Assembly (NCBI GenBank): GCA_002110485.1
Contig: MOWL01000001.1
Coordinates: 868,001-932,000 of the forward strand
Direction: 5' to 3'
Source: Emergomyces orientalis
Lineage: Eukaryota > Ascomycota > Eurotiomycetes > Onygenales > Ajellomycetaceae
DNA: 64,000 bases
Shown here: piece after piece, positions 12,648 through 22,730 of the stretch
Position numbering within the stretch: the first letter of the stretch is position 1
Layout: every line of letters starts with the position of its first letter
Notes under the pieces: model-generated
The model's database searches: none
The model's input: the letters and a program-made list of their open reading frames with translations, nothing else
Told to the model about the DNA's origin: nothing
Translations under genes and position numbers: made by a program

Positions 12648-14007
12648 TCATAGCTCTTCATCCACATCCATCGACTCATTCTGTGTACCGTTTTTACTCG
12701 TGTCGCGAGCCAACGAGGCTTCCTTGTCGATCATCTGCCGTGAGACGGCGACGATGTTGTCCTCAATGAGCTGCTGGCCAACGTCTTCGATGTCTGTATA
12801 TACGTGAAAATGCACTAGTTAGTGGAATGACCTAAGGCTTAGACAGTAAGAGATGGACGGTAATACTGACGTTTCTTCGGATCCACCTTCCCAACATATC
12901 GAGTCTTCAATTGATCCTTAGTCAACTCTGTCTCCTCCTTAACGCGCTTCTCATAGCCCTCAGCAAGGCTAACAAGCTTCTTTAACCGATCCACATTCCG
13001 GCTCCCTTCCTCTCTGAAATCATTCATCTGCAGCGCCTCCGTCCATACATGTTTATGAAGGTTCATCAGCATATTCTCCTCCAGTCCCGTCTTGCGATAG
13101 TTGATGGCAATGCTGTAATAGTGGCGATTTAAGCCGTGAATAAGCGCTTGGATGGATGGTTTGTTAAGATGGCCAAGGTTGGAGGTGGTCTGGCGGGGTT
13201 CTTGGCCCATCATGAGCGTCTGTGAGGAGATTAGGCGGAAGGCATCGATGACGACTTTGCCTTTGACGGATTGTATGGGGTCGACGACGACGGCGACGGC
13301 GCGAGGGGTCAGTTGCTCGAAAGATTGTTGGGTATTGATGTCGACAGAGGAGAGCCAACAACCGAATCCAGGGTGGGAATGGTACCATCCAACGACAGTC
13401 TCTGGTCTGTAATAGGTTCACAAAGTGGTCAGGTATGATCCGCTAGAGATAGCTTCATTAATGAAATTACGGATTGAACTCACCTTCCCGTTTGTCGAAG
13501 CATCTCCATCATCTTGGTCTGGAATACAGGATCCACAGCCTCAACACTAACTCCTGTTCCGCTCTGAGGCATCGCGAACACATCAACCACTCTTACGGTA
13601 AACTCATCGACGAAATCTCCTAGCATGAGACCCATGACTTCCATGGGTACACCTGCCCGACCATGTCTCAGCATCTTGAGTAGGGCCAGCGATGATATAT
13701 GCACTGTTTCTGAGTTATCGATGAGGTTGGGTGCATCCTGAGAAGCCATACTGTTAGCTGCTTCTTTTTTATCTTTTCGGAAGGATCTTCCTAGAAGCAA
13801 ATGCCCCACTGAATAATTATTGACGCGACAGGGCAATATATGGACGCTCAAAGGAAGAATCTTCTACCAAAGTTTTGATCAAGGGTGCGGGTAAAAGCAA
13901 AGCTGAAGGGTAACACAACCGGGGGCAAATAAACTTACTGCGCCTGGAGCTGCGTTACTCATACCCATGCCCTGGGCGGCCTGCAGCATCCGATTAAACC
14001 GCTCCAT
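12648..14007 (-). CDS. rpn11: 26S proteasome regulatory subunit Rpn11 (JAMM deubiquitinase)
   Basis: Four exons: 14007..13939, 13737..13484, 13406..12871 and 12793..12648, giving 334 aa, as expected for filamentous fungi. Rpn11 is the zinc-dependent lid subunit that removes ubiquitin chains from substrates at the proteasome. The start is [16 protein letters not shown]. Glu56 sits in MEVMGLMLG, and the JAMM motif is [14 protein letters not shown], with His117, His119, Ser127 and Asp130 fitting HxHx7Sx2D. The [15 protein letters not shown] junction is rebuilt by splicing C to AC (His). The C-terminus ends SMDVDEEL. All catalytic residues are present, so this should be an active enzyme. The gene is head to head with the histone deacetylase gene, 714 bp apart. 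Confidence 0.97.
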
Positions 14008-14721
14008 TTTAGCGATATGTATTTATTGAGTGCAATCAAAGGTGCGAAAGATGCAAAGGGGTAAGTTGCCTGGCAATGTCTGGCTCTGAAGATTTGGAGC
14101 TCCAACAACAGGCTCCGGTGGTTGCGAAGCTTAAACTAGCCACTGAACAAGGTCGGATCTGGAGAGGATATATTCGACGGGTTACTGAATGAGCGGATAA
14201 CAAGGAGTGAAGGAATGTTGGTGCCTGGTATACAGAGTCAAGAGTCGAAGGTGGTAATCGTAGTAAAGTAGAGTTAATAGTTTGAGCTGGGTCTCTTTGC
14301 TGTCTCTTACTGTCTGTTGCTGTCTCTCTTTGATGTTCCTGTTCCTGGACACGCAGCAGCCCAAGCACCGCTTAGTCAGCACCTTGCCCAGCCCTCTAGC
14401 GGCGAATTAAATAGTTAGGGCTTCCAATGTGTCCCTTTCTTGCCTCTCCCGCTGCAGCTCTCTGGGGCCGGACATTAACTGAAGTCTGCTGCTTTCTTCA
14501 CTCTATCAACCTCCATCCAACCCAGCCACCACGCTCTCACTCGCTCCACGGCTGGCGCTTTTGATTGATATATGATGTTTGGGCATCCCTGCTGCTGATG
14601 ATATCCGTATAAGCTGTTATTTTGACTTCTGTTTTCTCGCACGAAGCACACATCTCTCCCTTTGAATCCTGCCAATCCCCTCTCCCGATTATATAGCTAG
14701 AGGCGGGTGCTTCTTTTCGCC
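14008..14721. promoter_or_regulatory. Bidirectional promoter region between rpn11 and rpdA
   Basis: A 714-bp head-to-head spacer between two essential housekeeping genes. It contains CT-rich stretches and TATATAG at about 14691-14697, some 25 bp before the rpdA start codon. I see no clear proteasome-type regulatory element and no real ORF. Confidence 0.4.
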
Positions 14722-17025
14722 ATGTCATCTTTTGCACCGCTCGACCTGAGTATCGCCAACGGGCCCGCCGATAAGAAAAGGGTCGCGTACTTTTACGATT
14801 CAGATGTGGGCAACTATGCCTATGTCGCAGGCCATCCCATGAAGCCCCATCGCATTCGGATGGCCCATAGCTTGGTTATGAATTACGGTCTATATAAGAA
14901 GATGGAAATATATGTACGTTTCTTCTTGTCTTTTTAAATTCCGTTTTTCCTCCACGTTTTGCTGTTTCTGAATGTAGTTTGACCAGCCCTTGTTAATGAA
15001 CTTTTTTTGGAGTCTTCTGTCCTATAGCGCGCAAAACCCGCGAACAAATTCGAAATGACCCAGTTCCACACCGATGAATATATAGACTTCCTCGCCAAAG
15101 TTACGCCTGATAACATGGACTCATACGCTAAAGAACAAAGCCGATATAATGTCGGTGACGACTGTCCGGTGTTTGACGGCCTGTTCGAATTCTGCGGAAT
15201 CAGCGCTGGAGGGAGTATGGAAGGTGCAGCACGCCTCAATCGAAACAAATGTGACATCGCAGTAAACTGGGCTGGCGGTCTTCACCATGCGAAAAAGAGC
15301 GAAGCTAGTGGCTTCTGCTACGTGAACGGTATGTTGTGCCTCTTTACAATGGGTCGTAAAAAGGCCTTTGCTTACAACTGCTTACGACTTCCTTTAGATA
15401 TTGTGCTTGGAATCCTCGAACTTCTGCGTTTCAAACAAAGAGTTCTTTATGTCGATATCGATGTCCATCATGGGGATGGAGTGGAAGAAGCTTTTTACAC
15501 CACCGACCGAGTCATGACGGTTTCATTCCATAAATATGGCGAATATTTTCCCGGAACAGGCGAATTACGCGATATCGGCGTCGGCGCGGGCAAACATTAC
15601 GCTGTCAATTTTCCGCTTCGAGATGGTATCGAAGATATAAGTTATAAGGGAATTTTTGAGCCGGTTATTAAACACGTTATGGAGTGGTATCGTCCTGAGG
15701 CGGTCGTGCTCCAATGCGGTGGGGACAGTTTGTCCGGCGACCGTTTAGGTTGTTTTAATCTAAGTATGAGAGGACATGCAAACTGTGTCAAGTATGTGAG
15801 GAGTTTTGGAATCCCCACTATGATCGTTGGTGGTGGTGGTTACACCATGAGAAACGTGGCGCGAACGTGGTGTTTCGAAACTGGAATTCTAGTGGGTGAA
15901 CAGCTGGGGACTGAGTTGCCATATAATGACTACTATGAGGTAAGTCGTGTCGCAAATTTCGAATTCTTTCTTGCGTGATTTTCCATAAACTAATGCGAAT
16001 TGCAGTACTTTTCACCTGACTACGAACTTGACGTCCGCCCGTCGAATATGGATAACGCCAATTCTAAAGAATATCTCGACAAGATTCGAATACAGGTTAT
16101 TGAAAACCTCAAACGCACCGCTTTCGCCCCATCCGTGCAGATGACAGACGTCCCACGAGGGCCACTAATTGATGGCATGGATGATGAAGCCGATGCCATT
16201 CTGGACGACCTTGATGAGGATGAGAATAAAGACAGGAGGTTCACCAAGCGCCGGTTTGACCAATACATCGAAAAGGAAGGTGAATTAAGTGACAGTGAAG
16301 ACGAGGAAGAACAGGCTGCCAACGGAATCCGGCCTCAGCCTGGTGTTCTCAAGCGACGGAACCAGGTTAACTATCGAAATCTTGACGGTGGTGACTCTGG
16401 CGTTGAGAGTGGCCTGGTCACTCCTCGAGAAGAATCATCCTTACCAGACGAAGACGCTGGCCTTGATGAGAAAATGGAGGATGTCGAAGAAGCAGAAGCC
16501 GAAGCTGAGACGCAAGACAAAGGAACACCATCTCCCGAAGAGCCCGCGACGCGGTCAGAGTCAAGGATGGATGCGGATGATGTATCCATCAGCGAGCGCA
16601 ATGAAGTCGCTACTGCGCCCGACGCTGCAGAGGAAGAGGAGCCGCCGGAGTCAGCACCCTTATCAACCCATAAATCAATCGTACAAGAAACCACTGGCGA
16701 TACGGACACGATGATGGAAGATGCCCCACCAGAAGAACCTACCATCACAACCACCACCGCTATGGAGGCCCCAAATGTACCTGAAGAGGAACCACGCGCA
16801 CCAACTCCTTTAAAATCACCCGCCACCGAAGTTCCTCCACCAGCTGCTCCCGCAACGACCACTTCTCCTCCGGCTGAATCCGCGCAGGCGGCTCCTGCCC
16901 CCGCTGAGCCAGCGGGGTCCGCGGAAACAGTCACAGACACAGGTACTGAAACTGCAACTGCGCCAGCTGTTGCAAAAGAGGAGCCTCTGAAGCAGGAGGA
17001 GAAGGATGATGAACAACAGTTATGA
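14722..17025 (+). CDS. rpdA: Class I histone deacetylase RpdA (Rpd3)
   Basis: Four exons: 14722-14913, 15028-15328, 15398-15939 and 16006-17025, giving 684 aa. Rpd3-type enzymes remove acetyl groups from histone lysines as the catalytic part of Sin3 co-repressor complexes in the nucleus. The catalytic core covers about residues 18-400. It has the His pair HH150-151 in [10 protein letters not shown], zinc ligands Asp186 and His188 in DIDVHHGDG, Asp274 in [10 protein letters not shown], and the catalytic Tyr313 in GGGGYTMRN. After the core comes [26 protein letters not shown] acidic sequence, then about 250 residues rich in Glu, Pro, Thr and Ala. Long C-terminal tails are characteristic of filamentous-fungal RpdA and absent from the shorter yeast Rpd3. 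The ATG at 14722 gives [10 protein letters not shown]; an earlier in-frame GTG at 14707 is not a likely start. Confidence 0.97.
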
Positions 17026-17768
17026 GCATGAACTGCTGGTGTGTTTTATGGAACAAGAACATACATACATTACAATAACAGGACCTTCGACGAAATTTCT
17101 GTTGGTTCTGTGCTCAGTTATTGGCTTAGGCTTAGGCGCTCGGGGCGTCAATTTGGAAGGAATTTTCAGTTTTGTTATCTTTGTTGTGTTTGCTTTCTTG
17201 TATCCTTTTCGTATAAGGTGATTTCCAAAAAGGCGTATCATACCTGGAGTATGTCTCTTTCGCTTTATTCCGTTCCGTTATAATTTGGTTTTTATCATTT
17301 AATTCTTTTTTTTCTTTCAGCTTTTATTAGTCAAACCTTTTGTAGAATCATGCATGTATCTTACGTGTTATCTCCTAGTTTTTATTATTGTTCCATCTAT
17401 GCCCAACTAGCCTAATAATCAAAAAACAAAACCGATGTACACCAGACAGCCAAACCCGACTTTTGGATATATTTCCCAAACTGGCTTAGTCTTAGGGCAA
17501 ATCAAGTTATAAGAAATGACTAAGCTACCCAAACAAGTCTAGCGTGTTATTCCTCAGGCTCGCCGCCAAGATTTCTAGCCCACACTAAGCGAAAAGCCCA
17601 TTCGGAAACACTGTCAGTGGGAAAACAAAATCGCGAAGCCTCAAACGACGACAATAAAACCGACGACAACAACCATCCTCGACCGTCCGTCGCCAAATTC
17701 CTCCCCGCAGCCTGTTGCTACTTTGAATTATTTGAAACCGGTTACGACAAACTTCATAATCCAGCACC
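17026..17768. other. Spacer: rpdA 3' flank and L23 promoter
   Basis: The first half is T-rich 3' flank. The second half (17620-17768) is the promoter and leader of the L23 gene, with a GACGACAA/ACGACAAC-type run near 17645-17675. The small open stretches here have no protein-like features. Confidence 0.45.
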
Positions 17769-19018
17769 ATGTCGAAGAGAGGGTAAGCTTGATGAAACTT
17801 CCAATCCCGCATTTTTGATTTGCGTGTGCAGGGTGAGGAAGGCAGTGAGGGGGGAACAGATAAAAGAAGAGAAAGGGAAAAAATGAGAGAGGGAAATGGA
17901 TGGGATAAAAGAACATTGTTGAATGAGGATGAGGGGGGGGGGGAGATTGACACATTTTGGAGGTTGAACCGGGGAGGGGAATATCTTTTATATGAATGAT
18001 TGGAATGTTGAATTTGGAGAAAACACATACTGACATGGTTCTTTTTTGGTCTTGTATAGTCGTGGCGGTGCCGCCGGTAACAAACTGAAAATGACTCTCG
18101 GTCTGCCAGTGTACGTTTTGAGACGAAAATTCCTTTTTCTAAAAAAACTATCCCCAGCTCTATCCCAGGAATTCGGTTTACGCTTCATTATACCCAAAAG
18201 ACGAAGAAATGTCACCCACCTGCCCAACACGCTCATCATCGAATCTCCAACAGCCAAACGGGCAGGAATGGAATGCAAGACATGAGAAAAAAATGATTAC
18301 ATGCTGACAAGCTTCTCTATCTAATACAGCGGCGCCGTGATGAACTGCTGCGATAACTCTGGTGCGCGAAATATCTACGTCATCTCCGTCAAGGGCATCG
18401 GAGCCCGTCTCAACCGCCTCCCCGCCGCCGGTGTTGGTGACATGGTCATGGCTACTGTCAAGAAGGGTAAACCCGAGCTGAGGAAGAAAGTCATGCCTGC
18501 TGTTGTTGTCCGACAGAGCAAGCCGTGGCGACGGGCGGATGGCATCTATCTGTACTTTGAAGATAATGCTGGTGTGGTGAGTGGCATTTTAATACCTCGC
18601 TTGTTTTCTTAAGCTTCTTTCTCCTTTTGGTGCTTGGGTCCCTTGGGCAAGGATATGGTTGCAATCCGGTGGATTTTCCAGCGATGTGATCCGGGGTCAA
18701 CTCGAGTGCAAACGAGCTTTGCGTTCATACAGCCATCGAAGGATTCGGACTTCGGAAGCGGGCATTCCGGATGGGAAAACAGCGTACCATCATTTTTGCA
18801 AGATATCTTAATACTAACGCATCTAATTCCGCAGATCGTTAACGCCAAGGGTGAAATGAAAGGCTCAGCCATCACCGGCCCCATTGGAAAGGAAGCTACA
18901 GACCTGTGGCCGGTAAGCAACAATGGACATCCCCCTATCCTATATGAGATATACAAACTAACGTCTCTTTTTTCTCCTATCACAGCGTATCGCAGCCAAC
19001 TCTGGTGTCGTGGTGTAA
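17769..19018 (+). CDS. rpl23: 60S ribosomal protein L23 (uL14)
   Basis: Five exons: 17769-17782, 18060-18110, 18330-18576, 18835-18912 and 18986-19018, giving 140 aa, exactly the family length. uL14 sits on the interface side of the large subunit. The protein starts [17 protein letters not shown], and continues through [31 protein letters not shown] and [17 protein letters not shown] to the end, ANSGVVV. The first coding exon is only 14 nt (ATG plus three codons plus two bases). Introns of 277, 219, 258 and 73 bp make up roughly two thirds of the gene, the usual pattern for fungal ribosomal protein genes. Intron 1 contains an 11-G run (17933-17943). Confidence 0.97.
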
Positions 19019-19833
19019 AAAGGGGATTCGCGGTGGTGTAGAAAATGAAAGCAATCTTCTACAAGGCGTTGTGTTTTATGCGATACGCAAAACTTATTTT
19101 ACCAAATTTCTTTTTTTTTTTGTCTCTCCCTCTTCCTTTCTTCCCTACCGAACTTCTTTTTTTCTCCTTTTCCTCCTGCCCGCTTTTTCGTACACGTATG
19201 TGGTGTGTCCTATTCATCCGTACATTCACCGATATAAACCTCCCGTGAGAGAACAAAAAACAAGTAGAGCCATCAATGAAATGACAACAATACAATAAAG
19301 ACAAATTTTCTGGAATAGCGGTTTCTGTGGTGGGAATTCATGGAAAAAATTATAGGAGAAAAGAAGAAAATAAAGAGAGTGGCAGGACAGCAAAGAGAAG
19401 AGGATTCCCCTCTGGCACCCTTCCCAGGCAACTTAGATACTACATAGCCCTCCTTTTCACACCTCCTAGGTTATAATATAGGTGATTGATGGGTTTGTTA
19501 CTCAGTCTGCCACAACCGCACTGGCAACCCCGATCTAATGGTAGCATGGAAGGCTATACACCCTTTCTTGCTTCAATACTTCCAAAGTTCGCAAGTGAAC
19601 ACAACAATATATAAAAGAAGAAAAATCAGTACGGTATATTATACAGAGGCAATGAATTATTTCTGCTGATTAGATTAGAAGACAAGCTCCAAACGCTCTC
19701 TGATGCTAATAATAAAAAGCGCTTAGGTATATAACTCTTAATCCAAAATTATGCCAAAAGGAAAAAGGAAAGTGTCTCCACTAAGAATGCATGAGCCGAC
19801 TCTTCAATATTTCAGTAATTCAATTCTCAGTTC
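19019..19833. other. Convergent intergenic region
   Basis: These are the 3' flanks of L23 and the Cdc1/Ted1-type gene. Pyrimidine-rich at 19100-19190 and otherwise AT-rich. No gene seen. Confidence 0.5.
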
Positions 19834-21786
19834 TCATTTATCGTTCGCATCACCGTTCGAATTCTCCATGGAATCCTCACTTCTCTGGTTAGAAGGAGAA
19901 GATTTCGCACCCCGCGTCCCGTTCTTCAAACCCTTGTCCTTACCGTGGGTGTCACGGTTACCCCTGTTTCCTTTTGATCCGGCAACCGCTTCACTCGCGG
20001 GGGCACCAAATAACAGCTCCCAGACACTCAACATCCCCAAAACCACAAATAGAATGACCGTAGCTATCGCAAGAATATGAATAGCCCACCAGATGTGCTG
20101 CACGCCCAACCGACATGTGGAGATTTCATATCTCCATTCCCCAACGGAGGGATCAGAGTCAAACCACAGCGAAAGGAACCCCGCATTACCGCCATATTCA
20201 CCCATCATCGAGCGAAGAGTGACTTCTCGAATACGGGGCGTATCATCTGGTGACGGCGACGGTGACGACGGCGAGGAAGGAGAGGAACTTCCACTAGGAT
20301 ATCTCGCCGCAGCCCACGACCAACCCGGCAACTTGTCCCACTCTGGGTCATCCGCTGCTTTTATGGATCGATTGACAAAATGCATAACGTCACATCCAAC
20401 ATGGTCATGGCCGGTTAACACAATACCATTCCGGCCCGTCCCCCCTGAAGGAGCATCCAGGTCGCCGCTCATACCGAACAGCCCCTGAAGGATCCCCTTA
20501 TGGCTGGCATGTTGGCTGAGATGGTTTTGCTCGCGCAAACCCCCAGCTTTAAATCTTGGTTCCTGATCCTTTGGCGCACGCTCATCGTCTTTGTCGTAAA
20601 AGCCGAAATAGGGAGCATCGGTACATACTCCTTCGTGCTTATGGAGTGGGAGATGGGTTAGGAGGAGGGTGAAGGTGCTCCGGTCCTCAACTGGATGGGA
20701 TCGTCGCTGGATCACGTCGTTGATGAAATCGTATGTGTGTCTTTGAATCGATGGGGAAAGGGCCGGGGTATCTAATACGAGGCTGTTGAGTACAATAAGG
20801 TGTATTGAGGGGAGAGAGCTGGGTGATGCGGCGCCGGGCACGGCCTTTATGGGATTGGTTGTAAGCGCATCAACAACAGAATGTGTACCCTCATGTGAGG
20901 TCGTAAGATTATCCTGGGCGATAGCACGGTACTGGAATCGAACATCCCAATTAGCTCGTCCAAAGGCCTTATCGAAGCGCTCAATGCGAGCGTCGCTGAT
21001 ATCGCCCGCATACCCAACATCGTGGTTCCCAGCAACGTTAATAATGCGATTCTCCCATGGTCCAACAAAGCGAGTAGAAGCATCCCCCTGAATGTCCAAC
21101 AAGTCTTCCACCACCTTCACATCCGTCCCATGTACGCCCTCACTACCCGTGATGGTTATCTCATCATCCACCCTAACTCCACTGCCAAAGACGCGGTTCC
21201 AATACCTCCACGCGCGCCATTCAAATTCCCCATCCGTCACCCACTGGCTTCCGATAAGATCTCCCAATACGGTAACATGCGTCGGTTTCGACCACCAGTG
21301 CAATGATCGGTATATATGTGCTAGGTAAAAGTCATTACCGAAGAGATCTAGTCGTTTGCGCGCCGCAGAGAGCGTTCGGGGGATATCGACCAGCAGCGTA
21401 TCACGGAAGCTTCCCAGGATCGCAGACAAGACACCAGCCCAAGAATCTGCAGATGTAATTGCTTCTCGGTAACCGGCGATGCGCCTTAGGAGGCCGTCCT
21501 TCGGGTTTGGGAGGGAGGTGTCTCCTTCTAGCTGCGGGTCGGCCAGGACAAGGAGGCGGAAAGGGGCTGCCTGGGGGTAGTGAGATGTGTCTAGGTATGG
21601 GATACCGACATGCTGGCGGAGAGTATTTAGGATTGCGGGAGGAGAAGGGGCGTTAGAAGGGCTCGAGGCTGCAGGGGGGAAATTGCAGCCATGGGATATC
21701 GGGTAGGAGTATAGGTAGACTATTGATGTTATTGAGAGGGGCAGGAGGATGGAGAGAAGTCGGCGGAGGATCGTTTGGAGGGACAT
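19834..21786 (-). CDS. Cdc1/Ted1-type (PGAP5-like) membrane metallophosphoesterase
   Basis: A single exon of 650 aa. Family members are Mn-dependent ER/Golgi phosphoesterases that remove ethanolamine phosphate from GPI-anchor mannose and so control GPI-protein export. An N-terminal membrane anchor covers about residues 7-28 (LRRLLSILLPLSITSIVYLY). The lumenal catalytic domain carries the metallophosphatase blocks: VLADPQLEGD, GDLIGSQWVTDGEF, VAGNHDVGY and TGHDHVGCDVMH. A second helix is at about 570-593 (HILAIATVILFVVLGMLSVW), followed by a charged, Lys/Ser-rich cytosolic tail of 57 residues. Whether it is the orthologue of Ted1, Cdc1 or a paralogue needs a tree. The start MSLQTILRR is the only one that includes the anchor. 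Confidence 0.88.
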   Translation of the reverse strand: MSLQTILRRLLSILLPLSITSIVYLYSYPISHGCNFPPAASSPSNAPSPPAILNTLRQHVGIPYLDTSHYPQAAPFRLLVLADPQLEGDTSLPNPKDGLLRRIAGYREAITSADSWAGVLSAILGSFRDTLLVDIPRTLSAARKRLDLFGNDFYLAHIYRSLHWWSKPTHVTVLGDLIGSQWVTDGEFEWRAWRYWNRVFGSGVRVDDEITITGSEGVHGTDVKVVEDLLDIQGDASTRFVGPWENRIINVAGNHDVGYAGDISDARIERFDKAFGRANWDVRFQYRAIAQDNLTTSHEGTHSVVDALTTNPIKAVPGAASPSSLPSIHLIVLNSLVLDTPALSPSIQRHTYDFINDVIQRRSHPVEDRSTFTLLLTHLPLHKHEGVCTDAPYFGFYDKDDERAPKDQEPRFKAGGLREQNHLSQHASHKGILQGLFGMSGDLDAPSGGTGRNGIVLTGHDHVGCDVMHFVNRSIKAADDPEWDKLPGWSWAAARYPSGSSSPSSPSSPSPSPDDTPRIREVTLRSMMGEYGGNAGFLSLWFDSDPSVGEWRYEISTCRLGVQHIWWAIHILAIATVILFVVLGMLSVWELLFGAPASEAVAGSKGNRGNRDTHGKDKGLKNGTRGAKSSPSNQRSEDSMENSNGDANDK

Positions 21787-22730
21787 AGAGATGCATGCAT
21801 CGGGAGCCTTTTATTATTTTCTCTCTTTTTTGTCAAGCCAATTGCTGCCAGTAGTCAGGTCTTATATATTATGTACAAATGAAACGTGAGATAAAAAAAT
21901 TACACCTTGCAAAAATTAGTTTGTGACTCGTGGCGCATTTCATGGGGAATGGGGACGAAATTATTATTAGCCGCCACAAGGCCGCTCGGCGCCTGCCGTG
22001 ATAGGTCTCCGCAGCCCTCAATATCCAGTAATAGATAATATTATGTTCTGAAAACAATTGAACAACCCACGAGTAGATTTATATTTTATCAAAGCTACAT
22101 GAAGTGATACTTAGAAGAGAGCTATATATTAATAATCAATCCCATTACAGCTATTAAATATTATACATAGCGTAGTAAATCATTGCCTTACAAGACTTAA
22201 CATATATATTTTTTTTCTTTTCTTTTTGTTAGAAAGTTTTAAAAGGAAAGGGATGAATCAATCAATTATAAGATGCTAATAAAAAAGAAGAAAAACAAAA
22301 GAAGGAAAAAACGACAGCGAGAAAAAAACCTTAACATAATTGAAAATTCAGCGTCGGTTAAGTAAGGTCTGTCGACCCATATGTCCTCCTCATATCTGTT
22401 CATATCGTCAAGTGGTAAAAAGAAATGCTTTTTCTAAATGAAGGGTATATCTCGTAGGCGCCATGTGCTTTAAACTCCAGTTAAGAAAAAGTTAACGGAA
22501 AAGAAGGTGGAAAAAGGGAAAGAGGAAATAGGCCATTTGGAATAAGAATATAGAGAGAGGAAAAGAATGAGGCGCGCAAGATCACAAAAAGTGATAGAAG
22601 AGCCGAAGAAAATGTAGACCGTTATACAATATATGGTTAAAAAAAGAAAATCGGACATTGTAAAAATAAGATACCACTCCCTTCAAATTGTAAAAGAATA
22701 AATATGCGGAAGGGTGAATGAAATTAGCGA
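21787..22730. other. Intergenic region, AT-rich
   Basis: This is the promoter side of the Cdc1/Ted1-type gene and the 3' flank of the Boi-type gene. Very AT-rich with many A- and T-runs (22050-22330). A minus-strand open stretch at 22470-22658 is hydrophobic low-complexity and not convincing. Confidence 0.5.

Noticed and set aside
16371..16940. 189-codon frame antisense to the rpdA C-terminal tail
   Set aside because: A shadow of the GC-biased Glu/Pro/Thr/Ala codons on the coding strand.
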